The notes: generated by a model not told the origin, from the sequence alone. Counted from the stretch's first letter, positions 43,187 through 52,838 are shown. The stretch: 64,000 nt of DNA from Xenorhabdus sp. BG5 (GCF_015163665.1 NZ_JADEUG010000017.1:17669-81668), one strand, 5' to 3'. Numbers and translations are program-made.

Positions 43187-44367
43187 TATGCTACTCCCAA
43201 TATCAGGCTGGTATTGTTGCCACCAAAGGCAAAAGAATTTGACATGACAATCGATTTTTTTAGTGGTTGTGATTGGGTTAGCAAGCCACAAGCAGGTAGT
43301 GAGGTATCTATGCTGGAGCGTGAAAAATCTTGTGCGGGTAGTGGTAAGTTACGTGTTAACAGTAACCAGCAAAGTCCCGCTTCACAGGCACCTGCGGCGC
43401 CAAGGGTATGACCGGTTAAAAACTTCGTAGAGCTGCATGGTGTGTTTTCACCAAAAATCTGATTGATAACAATGGATTCCATCTGATCATTCAATTTCGT
43501 GCCCGTTCCATGCAGGTTAATGTAACCGACATCAGCTGGAGAGAGTCCGGCATTTCCCAGTGCCATAGTGATCGCTTCAATGGCACCTTTTCCTTCAGGA
43601 TGAGGGGCTGACATATGCCATGCGTCGCTTGATTCTCCTACGCCGAGTAAGGCTATCGGCTGGGGTTCCCGTGTTAGCAGCAGCAAAGTTGAGGCTTCTC
43701 CGATGGTAATGCCCTGGCGATCCTTACAAAAGGGTTCACACAAAGTTGGGGAAATGGATTCCAGGCTATTGAATCCATTGATTGGCATACGGCTCAATGT
43801 ATCCGCTCCACCCACAATGGCGACATCCACCAGCCCCATTTCAATCAGGCGTTGACCACTGATCATTGCCCGTGAACTGGAAGAACAGGCGGTAGAGAGG
43901 GTAAATGCAGGCCCATCAATATTCAGGTAACTAGCAAGAAAGCGGGAAGGATCGCCCAATTCTTGTTGGTAATAATGGTAATGCTCATCGGATTGTTGAT
44001 GAATTGATTGTTGATGAATCGTGCGGCTGACATGCTGATCACCTTCATCGAGGCCGGATGTGCTGGTTCCCATAATTACCGCGATGCGTTCCCGGCCATA
44101 GCGAACGATGGCTTCGTCCACTTGTGGTTTTATTTGTATCAAAGCAGCCAGTAACAAACGATTATTACGGCTATTATGTTGCAACAGGCTGTCAGGGATG
44201 ACGGGGAGTTCACCGTCAACGCCGCCCAGACAGCAGGTTTTATCAGGTTGTAACCAGCCTGAGCGCTCATACATGCCAGGTGATTGATTGAGCACGAGAT
44301 TCTGCGCAATCTCATCCACATTATTGCCTAAGGCATTGAGCATACCCACGGCAGAAATATAAATCAT
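43186..44367 (-). CDS. apeO: Aryl polyene ketosynthase ApeO
   Basis: 393 aa. Complete ketosynthase with active-site Cys161 (LSTACSSSSRAM), HGTGTKLNDQMES and LTGHTLGAAGACEAG. In Xenorhabdus ApeO forms a heterodimer with the KS-like ApeC and carries the elongation activity (published system). A five-residue repeat IHQQSIHQQS (about residues 117-126) comes from a 15-bp tandem duplication. Gap of 3 bp to apeN. Confidence 0.92.
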   Translation of the reverse strand: MIYISAVGMLNALGNNVDEIAQNLVLNQSPGMYERSGWLQPDKTCCLGGVDGELPVIPDSLLQHNSRNNRLLLAALIQIKPQVDEAIVRYGRERIAVIMGTSTSGLDEGDQHVSRTIHQQSIHQQSDEHYHYYQQELGDPSRFLASYLNIDGPAFTLSTACSSSSRAMISGQRLIEMGLVDVAIVGGADTLSRMPINGFNSLESISPTLCEPFCKDRQGITIGEASTLLLLTREPQPIALLGVGESSDAWHMSAPHPEGKGAIEAITMALGNAGLSPADVGYINLHGTGTKLNDQMESIVINQIFGENTPCSSTKFLTGHTLGAAGACEAGLCWLLLTRNLPLPAQDFSRSSIDTSLPACGLLTQSQPLKKSIVMSNSFAFGGNNTSLILGVA

Positions 44368-44370
44368 GTT

Positions 44371-44934
44371 TTACTCTTCCAGATGCTGAATGGCGATGTC
44401 GTAACCGAAAACGAATTGCTGGACGCGGATCGGGCGTCGTTTGCCATTTGGGGTATCATAATGAATTGCTGTGATTAATTTCCCTTTTTTATCACGCAGT
44501 TGACGGAGGTTGCCGCTATCCTTGAGCCTCCAGCCATCGGGCAGTCTGCTCTGCCAGGCGGAAGCCGGCCAGTAACTGAGCATAATATCAGCCAGGACTT
44601 GGTTGGCAGGGGGAAGTTCCGGCAAGATAATGGATTGTTCGGTATGAACGCCATTTTTGTCGTAATCTAATTTGAACAACCGGATACCCAGAGAAGACAA
44701 CCCTGCCAGTGACAGATGCTGTTCATTGGCGTTAAGCAGCACAATCAATGATTGCTGTTTGCCTTTTACCGTGGCTGTTAACAGTTGCTGTTCATTAATG
44801 GCAGGTGTTATGGTCGGCTTTGGCAATAAAACACGTACACCGGGTTTCAGCCACGCACTGGGTGTACCGTTTTGCGGAGCGTTTGTACAAGCTACCAGCA
44901 GGCAGATCAAAGACAGGATGAATAACCGTATCAT
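44371..44934 (-). CDS. apeN: Aryl polyene cluster lipoprotein ApeN (DUF3261)
   Basis: 187 aa from MIRLFILSLICLLVACTN; the ATG overlaps the apeM stop (ATGA). Type II signal peptide with lipobox LLVAC, lipidated Cys16. DUF3261 family: LTATVKGKQQSLIVLLNANEQHLSLAGLSSLGIRLF and a C-terminal GWRLKDSGNLRQLRD. Placed with a LolA-like and an MMPL transporter, it is likely part of pigment transfer to the outer membrane. Confidence 0.85.
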   Translation of the reverse strand: MIRLFILSLICLLVACTNAPQNGTPSAWLKPGVRVLLPKPTITPAINEQQLLTATVKGKQQSLIVLLNANEQHLSLAGLSSLGIRLFKLDYDKNGVHTEQSIILPELPPANQVLADIMLSYWPASAWQSRLPDGWRLKDSGNLRQLRDKKGKLITAIHYDTPNGKRRPIRVQQFVFGYDIAIQHLEE

Positions 44935-47255
44935 GATTGTTTTTTCCTTTTTTGGCGTTTCGCTATTGCCAGCGGTGACAGCAGGAAAGCCGTTAAGATC
45001 CCACTGCATAACACGATACCAAAGCTACTAATTGCCTGGGTGCTACTGAACATCAACATGCCTAGTGTAAGCAAGGAAGTACACATTGCTACGCTGATCG
45101 CCAATAGAGAGGTCAGCGGAGTACCACGAGGATTGCTGAAAAACAGGGTGTAGTTGATGCCAATGCCAAGCACGAGAACCAGCGCTAATATTGAAAATAA
45201 GTTAAGGCTATGACCACTAAAACCGAGAACGGCCAGTCCACAGCCAAGGGACAGTAGTGATGGCAATATGCTGATGACACCACGACGCGGGCCAAGCCGT
45301 GCTATGTAACTGATAGCGATCAGCATGACTGAACCTGTCAGCAACCAGCCAAGTAGGGTTCGATAAAACTGAAACATCTCATCGAAAGCCAGTTTGCGAT
45401 CAACCCAATTCACACCTTCCTGGTTTTCTGCTAATTGGCGCATCAATACACTGTTTTTAACGCCATTGACGGGAAGCAGAACGCCACTGTGTCCATTTGG
45501 CAGGGTTATCCACATCAATCGCCAACCTTCGCTGACGACACTATTGAGCCAGTCATTCGGCGTGACGGTCATAGCGTGAATATCGGGCTGTTTCACTAAT
45601 AAACCGGCTTCTGTCAGGCGAGTAACGATATTGGGTATAGCCGCCTTGAGCAGAGCCAGATCCTTATGTTGCTGAGCAAGAGAGGAGAGAGGGAATCGTT
45701 GGTAATGGCTGATATTCCCTTGCTGTTTTTCTGCATCTAATTTGGGAATAAAGGATTCCAGCCGTTGTAATGTTTGTTCTGCATTATCACCGTAAATAAC
45801 GAACCATTTCTGATCATTTTGCTGTCCGGTTAGGTCGGCAATGCTTTTTTCCTGTTGATGGATCTCCTGTGGCAGAGCCTGTAATTGGGCAATGTCATCA
45901 TTGATTTGCAAACGGGAAATTCCCAGTACGGCAAAAATCGCCAATATTGTAGGAATTCCCATATAAAATAGCCTATTGTGTCTCCATATTGCTAGCCAAC
46001 GCATGAGCATGAACATCGCCGGAATCGGGCGCACGGGCAGGTTTTTCGCAAGTCGCGGATACCAACAGACGACAGTCAAACAGGAAGTGGTTAAACCCGC
46101 AGCCGCAAATACAGCCAATTGGCGCAGGCCAGGAAAAGGCGCAAACATCATGATGAGATAGGCAATGACGGTTGTTGCCAATGCCATTAATAAGGCAGGT
46201 AAGACCTTCCGCATACTTTGCCACGACGTCACTTCCTGACCATGTACCATGCGCTCTGTGAGGTAGTAAATGGTGTAATCAGCAGAAATGCCGATGATAC
46301 TGATGCTCATTACCAGCGTCATGAAATGCAGTTCGCCAAAGATCCCTAAAGTCACGACAGTGCCTGCCAGGGCGCCGATACTGATGGATAGCACACACAG
46401 CAATAAAGGTTTCAGGGAGCGAAAAACACCATAGATGAGTAGCAATACACCGAGCACTGTGGCGCTGCCCAATGTTGAAATATCGTGTTTTGCCTGCTGG
46501 GTGGCGTAATCGCTGTAAAACAGGGTACCCCGTGAAATCACTTCGCTACCAGGAAATCGGGCTTCCAGAGACTGCTGTAACTGACTCAACTCAGTGACAG
46601 CATGATGGCTTTGCTGCATATCAAAGGAAGCGCTTTTTAGCTCCCCGTGAAGTAAATACCAGCTTCTGCCAGCATTATCTTTGGCAACTAACCAACCATT
46701 CTGGAGTCGCAACTGGCTGGATGTCTGCTGGAGTGCCAGTTGTGATCCTCTGACCAGCATCAAGGGATCATTCTTGAGTTCTTGCCCGCTGACACCGGAG
46801 AATGCGGAGTAAACCTGAGACAGAATCCAGTTTGCCTGTTGATTGCCACTCTCTTTCAGTCTGTCACGGGTGGCAGGATCGAGCATCGCATTACGGTGTT
46901 CATAGTAAAAACGACCCCATGCTTGTTGCTGCTCTGCGGTCATTGGCCCTTTGACATGGGTTAAAAATGGTGTTTTTTGCAACTGCTCCAGCCAGTATTC
47001 AGCGGGGACGGTATCCTCGTTTTTTGCGGGGCTGACCATCCACACCAATTGGCGATCAAGACGTTGCATGAACTCTTCTTGCAAGGCGGATGGCATGTTT
47101 CCGGCACTTTGTGCAGGTAATAAGGCTAATACGCTGGTAGACAGGCGAGATTGAGGTAACAAGATTACCAGCAATATCAGCAGGATAGTGCATGTTAACA
47201 GCCAGAGTAGTGCCAGCGGACGTGGCTCAGAATTTGAAGTATTGCTCTTCTTCAT
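44931..47255 (-). CDS. apeM: MMPL/RND-type exporter ApeM
   Basis: 774 aa with the MMPL layout: helix 1 (about 15-35), a large periplasmic loop (about 40-255), a helix bundle including ISIIGISADYTIYYLTERMVHG, a second loop (about 435-620), and a second bundle including LVLVLGIGINYTLFFSNPRG. The D-Y-T proton-relay-like Asp is kept in SADYT, while the second copy reads INYT (no Asp). Presumed to move the aryl polyene lipid across the inner membrane. Start overlaps the end of apeL by 29 bp. Confidence 0.88.
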   Translation of the reverse strand: MKKSNTSNSEPRPLALLWLLTCTILLILLVILLPQSRLSTSVLALLPAQSAGNMPSALQEEFMQRLDRQLVWMVSPAKNEDTVPAEYWLEQLQKTPFLTHVKGPMTAEQQQAWGRFYYEHRNAMLDPATRDRLKESGNQQANWILSQVYSAFSGVSGQELKNDPLMLVRGSQLALQQTSSQLRLQNGWLVAKDNAGRSWYLLHGELKSASFDMQQSHHAVTELSQLQQSLEARFPGSEVISRGTLFYSDYATQQAKHDISTLGSATVLGVLLLIYGVFRSLKPLLLCVLSISIGALAGTVVTLGIFGELHFMTLVMSISIIGISADYTIYYLTERMVHGQEVTSWQSMRKVLPALLMALATTVIAYLIMMFAPFPGLRQLAVFAAAGLTTSCLTVVCWYPRLAKNLPVRPIPAMFMLMRWLAIWRHNRLFYMGIPTILAIFAVLGISRLQINDDIAQLQALPQEIHQQEKSIADLTGQQNDQKWFVIYGDNAEQTLQRLESFIPKLDAEKQQGNISHYQRFPLSSLAQQHKDLALLKAAIPNIVTRLTEAGLLVKQPDIHAMTVTPNDWLNSVVSEGWRLMWITLPNGHSGVLLPVNGVKNSVLMRQLAENQEGVNWVDRKLAFDEMFQFYRTLLGWLLTGSVMLIAISYIARLGPRRGVISILPSLLSLGCGLAVLGFSGHSLNLFSILALVLVLGIGINYTLFFSNPRGTPLTSLLAISVAMCTSLLTLGMLMFSSTQAISSFGIVLCSGILTAFLLSPLAIAKRQKRKKQS

Positions 47256-47850
47256 GACTCAGCGTCTCTGGTGTTAATCGGTGGTGGGTAAAAGAGAGCT
47301 CTGTACGATCACCCTGGCGATCGGTCAATAAAATAGCATCAAGGTAAGTTTGGCCGTTTAGCGTAATTGCCGTGAACAGTTTATCCAAAGGCGACGTTTT
47401 CGGCGTCAGTATTAAGCGCCATTTTTCTTGCCCAAGATCGCTAAATTCGATGTTGAAATTTTCTTCCAGTACAGCCCGATCAGCTTGAAAAAGAGCCCGC
47501 ATCAAGTGGTTGAACTGAAACAGTTGTGGATTGGAATCAGCGGTGATCACCTGGGGTGTTTGCCCAGACATGATTTGCACCATATGGTTGTCATCCAGTA
47601 ACAGCGTCAGTGGAAACGGTTTTTGTTGATGCCACCATAGCCCTTTATGCTGTGAAACCAGCATTTGGCCACTGGAAGACAGGGGATGAGGTATACCCTG
47701 GATTTGCCGCACTTGTGTGAAGTTCGCTCGCACAACGGGCTGGTGAGCAAATCGCTGTTGTAATTCCTCAAGGGTAACGGCATATGCCATGTTATTGATT
47801 GTCATAAAACTTGTTATCAGGAACAGCAATATCCAGCGCCACTTTTTCAC
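47227..47850 (-). CDS. apeL: LolA-like carrier protein ApeL
   Basis: 207 aa. Sec signal peptide (MKKWRWILLFLITSFMTINN, cut after AYA at residue 24), then a LolA-type unclosed barrel: VTLEELQQRFAHQPVVRANFTQVRQI, GLWWHQQKPFPLTLLLDD. Periplasmic; expected to chaperone the hydrophobic polyene product or its lipid between membranes. Start overlaps apeK by 4 bp. Confidence 0.88.
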   Translation of the reverse strand: MKKWRWILLFLITSFMTINNMAYAVTLEELQQRFAHQPVVRANFTQVRQIQGIPHPLSSSGQMLVSQHKGLWWHQQKPFPLTLLLDDNHMVQIMSGQTPQVITADSNPQLFQFNHLMRALFQADRAVLEENFNIEFSDLGQEKWRLILTPKTSPLDKLFTAITLNGQTYLDAILLTDRQGDRTELSFTHHRLTPETLSHEEEQYFKF

Positions 47851-48269
47851 GGCTTGACCCCCATACGTTCGAATAGAATGTCTGGGCAGACAAAGCTCAT
47901 TTCTTGTGTTTCTTTAGAAACGGCGACCTGAATGGTGTAGCCTGCGGTTGTTTTTTCACCACTGGCTGCATCAAAAACTTGATAGGCAATTTTCAGGCGA
48001 TTTTCAAACTCTTCGATGGTAGCTCTGATGCGTATTTTTTGTTCAAACAGCACGGGGGCACGGTATTTGATTTTGGCATCAACAACAGGCCAAACATAGC
48101 CGGATTCACGCATTTCTCGATAACCATAATTGAGTTGGTTCATCAGTGCTTCACGGGCAATTTCAAAATAGCGGAAGTAATTTCCATGCCAAACAACGCC
48201 CATGGGATCAGCATCATGAAATGGCACCGTGAGTTCAACCTCGGCAGTAAGACGGGGATCAGTCAGCAT
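47847..48269 (-). CDS. apeK: YbgC-like hotdog thioesterase ApeK
   Basis: 140 aa. 4-hydroxybenzoyl-CoA thioesterase-like hotdog with VPFHDADPMGVVWHGNYFRYFEIAREALM, in which the Asp of DADPMG and His of VWHGNY form the active site. Releases or edits the acyl chain from ACP. 3 bp after apeJ, ATGA overlap with apeL. Confidence 0.9.
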   Translation of the reverse strand: MLTDPRLTAEVELTVPFHDADPMGVVWHGNYFRYFEIAREALMNQLNYGYREMRESGYVWPVVDAKIKYRAPVLFEQKIRIRATIEEFENRLKIAYQVFDAASGEKTTAGYTIQVAVSKETQEMSFVCPDILFERMGVKP

Positions 48270-48272
48270 TTT

Positions 48273-49988
48273 TTATTCCTTATTGGTTCGGGCAGACGGT
48301 AATTGCCAAAAATCGAAAAAATTAAACCAATCGAGCGGGGATTGCAGGGCATAATGTTCCAGTCGGGAAGCGTAAAGATCCACAGCATGCTGTAACGCCT
48401 GTTCTCTTTGTTGACGTGGCAGTTCCAGAGGATTGGCAAAGTGTTCACAATAAATTTTGAATTGGTTATTTTGCCAAAGCGCAAACATCAACAGCACTGG
48501 ACAGCGTAGCACGGAAGCGAGGATAAACGGCCCTTGTGGAAAGGGGGCAGGATGACCAAGAAATTGACTCCAGACAACGCGTTGAGTGTTGCCTCTGGAG
48601 GGATTAACGGCAATCCGATCACCGACAATGGCGACCCATTCGCCAGCGTCAATTTTTTCTTTCAGCATGATAGCGGTATCAGCCCCTACATCCGTGACGG
48701 GCAATAAATTGATCCCCGCTTGGGGTGAGATTTCTTCAATGATCTGTTTGAAACGTTGAGCGTGTTCGGTAAAAACCAGTGCATTGATCGTCTGTTTACC
48801 CGCGTGTTGTGCCAGTGCCCGGCAGACTTCAATATCGCCTAAATGCGAAACCAGCAGCAGTTTCCCGCCTGAGTCGCCATTCAAAAGCGTTTGTTCTGCA
48901 CTCTGCGTAAACTCAATATCTTTTCCCCATTTCAGATCACCACGCCAGCTTGCGATTTTATCCAACATGGCTCTGCCAAAACGCAGATAGTGGCGGTAAC
49001 TATCAAGGCCTTGTGGAATAGCCATGCCTTTGTGCTGCAAGGTTTGTTTCAATCGCTCAAGGTATTGGCTGGATGCCTGACGCTGTGGACCACCCGTTAC
49101 CCAGAAATAACCCACAACAGGGTAGAGCAACCACTCAAAAGGCTTGCGTCCGAACCATCGATAAACCGCCAGCATGAACTTCATGCCGAGTAATCCTTTG
49201 CGTTCTTGAATATCTGACCAATGACGGTGATTGCGCCATAATCGCTTACGCCATAATAGTGCAGGAATGCGTGGTAGCATGCCGAAGAACAGGCGGGTGT
49301 GCATCCATGAGATGCTGAGGTTATCTTTCAAGGTATCGAAATGGGATAAGCCATTTTCAGGATAAATAACTTTTGTTGGTACAAATACACTTTCTGTTCC
49401 TTGCCAATAAAGTCGCACCATGATTTCGATATCAAAATCCATGCGACGACCGACCTCTTTGTTAGCCAACAGTTGTAGCGTCGGTGCCAGTGGATAGACA
49501 CGAAAGCCACACATACTGTCTTTAATGGACAAAGAAAGTGTTTCCACCCAAACCCAGAAATGGGTGATATAGCGTCCATAAAGGCGGGATTTTGGTACGG
49601 AAACATCATACTTCGGGTTGCCGGAAATTAAGCGATCGGGATACTGCTGTGCCTTTGCCAAAAACAGGGGAATATCTTCAAGGCAATGTTGTCCATCGGC
49701 ATCAATTTGTAAAGCATGGCTATACCCTGAATCAGCGGCTGCCCGCATGCCTGCTATGACGGCACCCCCTTTGCCCTGATTATGTGCAAGGCGGATAAGT
49801 GTCACATTAGGAACGGACTGAGCTAAATATTCAAGGCGATGTTGAGTATCAGCTTCACTGCCATCATCTACGATAAAACAGTGGAGATGATAAGGGGATA
49901 ATCTTTCCAATACCGCAGGCATGGTTATGCCGTGGTTATAACAAGGAATAATCACACAGGGCGTAATCGTATTCACACTCAACGACAT
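48273..49988 (-). CDS. apeJ: Fused glycosyltransferase/lipid A-like acyltransferase ApeJ
   Basis: 571 aa bifunctional. N-terminal GT2 family (residues about 1-230): VIIPCYNHGITMPAVLERL, FIVDDGSEADTQH, and ALQIDADGQHCLEDIPLFL with the DADGQH motif. C-terminal LpxL/HtrB-like acyltransferase (about 300-560): LLVSHLGDIEVCRAL (the H-x(4)-E/D equivalent) and GDRIAVNPSRGNTQ. It likely adds sugar and acyl groups while anchoring the polyene to a lipid. Start overlaps apeI by 10 bp. Confidence 0.88.
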   Translation of the reverse strand: MSLSVNTITPCVIIPCYNHGITMPAVLERLSPYHLHCFIVDDGSEADTQHRLEYLAQSVPNVTLIRLAHNQGKGGAVIAGMRAAADSGYSHALQIDADGQHCLEDIPLFLAKAQQYPDRLISGNPKYDVSVPKSRLYGRYITHFWVWVETLSLSIKDSMCGFRVYPLAPTLQLLANKEVGRRMDFDIEIMVRLYWQGTESVFVPTKVIYPENGLSHFDTLKDNLSISWMHTRLFFGMLPRIPALLWRKRLWRNHRHWSDIQERKGLLGMKFMLAVYRWFGRKPFEWLLYPVVGYFWVTGGPQRQASSQYLERLKQTLQHKGMAIPQGLDSYRHYLRFGRAMLDKIASWRGDLKWGKDIEFTQSAEQTLLNGDSGGKLLLVSHLGDIEVCRALAQHAGKQTINALVFTEHAQRFKQIIEEISPQAGINLLPVTDVGADTAIMLKEKIDAGEWVAIVGDRIAVNPSRGNTQRVVWSQFLGHPAPFPQGPFILASVLRCPVLLMFALWQNNQFKIYCEHFANPLELPRQQREQALQHAVDLYASRLEHYALQSPLDWFNFFDFWQLPSARTNKE

Positions 49989-50338
49989 AGCTTTATTTTT
50001 CCCTGGCTTGCCGTCTGGCTTTCGCTTCTGTTCTGGGCGGCTACGTCATAATGGAAGGTCAGCAGGTGTTTTTTTTCGTCCCATTTGATTTTCAATAGCA
50101 GTTTATCGCCTGGTTGCAGGGGAAACTGGAATTTCACCATTTCAATTGAAGAGAAAGACCAGCCCGGTGCCAGCAGGGTTTGGGCATAATGCATGACCCA
50201 ATCGATTTGAGCCACTCCCGGCAGAAGTGGCTGAATGGGAAAATGTCCCCGAAACCAATCCAAATCGGGATCTAAAGACAGTTGTACAATGACCTCATTT
50301 GGAGCAGGTTGCTCGCGGTGAATTTCAATGGGTTTCAT
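49979..50338 (-). CDS. apeI: Hotdog dehydratase ApeI (FabZ-like)
   Basis: 119 aa from MKPIEIHREQPAP; the longer frame to 50383 overlaps apeH. FabZ-like: DWFRGHFPIQPLLPGVAQIDWVMHYA with catalytic His in RGHFP. In the published Xenorhabdus APE system ApeI partners with ApeP. It overlaps apeH by 14 bp. Confidence 0.85.
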   Translation of the reverse strand: MKPIEIHREQPAPNEVIVQLSLDPDLDWFRGHFPIQPLLPGVAQIDWVMHYAQTLLAPGWSFSSIEMVKFQFPLQPGDKLLLKIKWDEKKHLLTFHYDVAAQNRSESQTASQGKIKLCR

Positions 50339-51716
50339 TAAATAGTTCCTGTAATGCAGGCCATGAGCGCTTGCTTTGAGCATTCAAGGGAATGGCTTCG
50401 ACGACTCGCCAATAACGTGGCAATGCGACAGGCTCCAGCCAGGGCTTTAATTGGTGACGCCAATCTTGTGACAGTTTGCGAATTCCTTGTTGCTGATAAC
50501 GTTTGTCGGTTTCATGATCTAAAACGACTACCGCACCAATGTTATTGCGTTTACCTCGATTAACAGGCAATACAGCAGCATCAGTGATCCCAGATATTTC
50601 ACACAGACGGCGTTCGATTTCTGACAGGGAAATGCGTTTCTCTTCAATTTTTACCAGACGATCGCGGCGCCTTAATAAAGCAAAATTACCCCGGTCATCA
50701 AAGGCAAACTGATCGTCCAGAACCAGACCAAAAGGCTCAGAAAGAAGGGGAGAATAGACGCGCACATGCTTTTCTTCATCTTCCTGAAATGACACGCCTT
50801 CAAATGTCGTCCAGACTTCATTGTCCGTTTTACGGCTTCGCCAGGCCATGATGCCTGTTTCGGTGCAGCCATAAATTTCATAAGAAGGCGTATTGAGCCA
50901 CTGCATTGCTCGTTTCGCATCGGAAAAATGCAGAGGTCCACCCGCAGAAACAACAAATGTGCAATCAGGCGCGGAGAGTTTTTCATCTAGCCGTTGCAGA
51001 AAGGCAGGGCTACTGATCAGTGCACAATGTGGGCTATTGGTCAATTGCTCAGGAAATTCCACCATTTTGCGATCGAATGGTAAACCCAATGACATGGGAA
51101 GCCAGATGCGGAACGTCAAACCATATAAATGCTGGTGGCTGACTGAAGCTCTGACCACGCAGGATTGCAACTTATCTCCCCATAGCGAAGCCAGCCACTG
51201 GGATTCAAGATCCATGACGGCAATGGGTTTGGACACTTGTTGGGGAATACCGGTAGAACCAGAAGTGAACATCACCAAAATGGCATCCGGTGAAATGGCT
51301 GGCAATGTGATGTTACATGGAGCTTGTTCGCTAGCATCAATTTCTAGGTTAGATGATGTAACCTGCCAGCAAGGACAGGACAAGGTCAGGGATAAGTCCG
51401 TCAACACACCATCAAACAGAGGTTGCTGCTCCTGTAATTGCGCTTCGCGGCAATGACCGGGAATAATGGGGGTTTTGCCAGCATGAAGTGTTGCCAGCAG
51501 TGCGACACAGAAGTTATAGCTATCATCAAAACAGAGAGCCCAGCGGAAAGCGGTGTGTTTGAGATCTTCGGGGTGCTGGTTTTTCAGGCGTAAATATAAC
51601 GCGGTCACATCCTGGCGAAGTTTATTCAAACTGATAGCGTGATGGCCCCAACTGACTGTTCGGTTGGGGCAATTATCCTCTGATAGCCATTGGGATAAGG
51701 GTTGTGCTTTCATCAT
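50325..51716 (-). CDS. apeH: AMP-dependent aryl-acid ligase ApeH
   Basis: 463 aa from MMKAQPLSQWLSE (second ATG at 51713 possible). ANL superfamily adenylation enzyme: P-loop-like FTSGSTGIPQQVSKPI, the A5/A7 segments YEIYGCTETGIMAWRS and the A8 hinge DDRGNFALLRRRDRLVKIEEKRISL. It activates the aryl starter, 4-hydroxybenzoate in Xenorhabdus, and loads it onto ACP ApeF. ATGA overlap with apeG. No ammonia-lyase gene is present, so the starter likely comes from chorismate (UbiC) elsewhere. Confidence 0.88.
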   Translation of the reverse strand: MMKAQPLSQWLSEDNCPNRTVSWGHHAISLNKLRQDVTALYLRLKNQHPEDLKHTAFRWALCFDDSYNFCVALLATLHAGKTPIIPGHCREAQLQEQQPLFDGVLTDLSLTLSCPCWQVTSSNLEIDASEQAPCNITLPAISPDAILVMFTSGSTGIPQQVSKPIAVMDLESQWLASLWGDKLQSCVVRASVSHQHLYGLTFRIWLPMSLGLPFDRKMVEFPEQLTNSPHCALISSPAFLQRLDEKLSAPDCTFVVSAGGPLHFSDAKRAMQWLNTPSYEIYGCTETGIMAWRSRKTDNEVWTTFEGVSFQEDEEKHVRVYSPLLSEPFGLVLDDQFAFDDRGNFALLRRRDRLVKIEEKRISLSEIERRLCEISGITDAAVLPVNRGKRNNIGAVVVLDHETDKRYQQQGIRKLSQDWRHQLKPWLEPVALPRYWRVVEAIPLNAQSKRSWPALQELFNETH

Positions 51717-52276
51717 TTTTTTACCCGTTGCCGTACCAGCCATTCAATGGAAATGAGCAATCCAATTAATAGATAACTCACCATTCCGTTCCACAATGTC
51801 CATAAGGTCATATCGTTATACAGGCAAGTTCCCAGTGACACTGCGCCATTGAACATAAAGAACAGGCACCAGATGTACGTAACTTTACGGGTATAGATAA
51901 TGCCCTTTGGGGATAAATCAGGTTCTTTGATACGGGCTATCCTTTCAATGATAGGTGGCCCGTAACGCAATGGGCTGCTAAACAGAATCAGTAAAACGGC
52001 ATTAACGACCACGGGGTAGTACATAAGAAGTTGGTGGTTGTGTAGAAATAAGCTGGCTAGCCCTAACGTTATTCCTGCTATGGATAATATCCAGCCGGTT
52101 TTTTGTTGATTGTGAGTCTGCTGTTTGCTTGCTAATAATCGCAAAACAAAAAACAGAATAATGACAATCAATATGGCATGAAATTGCCCATAGTTAACCA
52201 TCGCCCAGACCAAAAAAGGCCAGGCGATTAACATGACGGTATTAGCAATACGGAGCGATAAAAGCAACGGATTCAA
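51713..52276 (-). CDS. apeG: Membrane protein ApeG (COG4648)
   Basis: 187 aa with about six membrane helices: 10-27, 31-49, 62-80, 83-101, 133-153, 160-180. Conserved cluster member of unknown biochemical role (COG4648). The loop FSSPLRYGPPIIERIARIKEPDLSP holds the family charged motif. 23 bp after apeF. Confidence 0.85.
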   Translation of the reverse strand: MNPLLLSLRIANTVMLIAWPFLVWAMVNYGQFHAILIVIILFFVLRLLASKQQTHNQQKTGWILSIAGITLGLASLFLHNHQLLMYYPVVVNAVLLILFSSPLRYGPPIIERIARIKEPDLSPKGIIYTRKVTYIWCLFFMFNGAVSLGTCLYNDMTLWTLWNGMVSYLLIGLLISIEWLVRQRVKK

Positions 52277-52299
52277 TTAACTACCCAAATGTTTGCTGA

Positions 52300-52548
52300 T
52301 CATTGTTCTTTCAATAATTGTTCCACGGCATCCACGACATCCTGTACGGTGCGAACAGACTTGAATGCTTCGGGTTTGATTTTCCGCCCCGTTTTCTTTT
52401 GTAAATGTACAACCATATCAACCGCATCGATGCTATCGAGTTCCAGATCTTCATAGAGTCGTGATTCAGGCGTAATGTCTTCGGGAGACAGCTCAAACAA
52501 CTGAACCAATAATTGGGAGACTTCCTGAAAAATTGCTTGTTTTTCCAT
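52300..52548 (-). CDS. apeF: Acyl carrier protein ApeF
   Basis: 82 aa. ACP four-helix core with phosphopantetheine Ser39 in YEDLELDSIDAVDMVVHL. In Xenorhabdus ApeF carries the aryl starter loaded by ApeH. Acidic, as usual for ACPs. A second overlapping frame on the same strand is an artefact. 14 bp after apeE. Confidence 0.9.
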   Translation of the reverse strand: MEKQAIFQEVSQLLVQLFELSPEDITPESRLYEDLELDSIDAVDMVVHLQKKTGRKIKPEAFKSVRTVQDVVDAVEQLLKEQ

Positions 52549-52562
52549 GATGACACCTGTTC

Positions 52563-52835
52563 TTATGCTTGCTGTGACTGGATGTAAGCTGCCAGCGTGG
52601 CGACAGAAGCGAAGTGTTGACGCATCTCTTCACTTTCAGAGGATAATACGATGCCATAACGATTTTTTACTGCCAGCCCCAGCTCCAGAGCATCGATTGA
52701 ATCTAAGCCTAAGCCGTCGCCAAACAGGGGGGCATCGGTTTCAATATCCACAGGTGTAAGATCTTCCAGATTCAGGGTGTCTATAATTAATTGTTTTATT
52801 TCAATATGTAACTCTTGCATCATCGTATCCGACAT
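52563..52835 (-). CDS. apeE: Acyl carrier protein ApeE
   Basis: 90 aa. Phosphopantetheine Ser in LFGDGLGLDSIDALELGLAV (about residue 45). Carries the growing malonyl-derived chain in the published system. 3 bp after apeD; two close ATGs (52835 and 52823) are possible starts, and I took the first. Confidence 0.9.
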   Translation of the reverse strand: MSDTMMQELHIEIKQLIIDTLNLEDLTPVDIETDAPLFGDGLGLDSIDALELGLAVKNRYGIVLSSESEEMRQHFASVATLAAYIQSQQA

Positions 52836-52838
52836 CTA

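Noticed and set aside
52311..52556. Second frame over apeF
   Set aside because: Out-of-frame shadow of the acyl carrier protein; Trp/Cys-rich and without motif.
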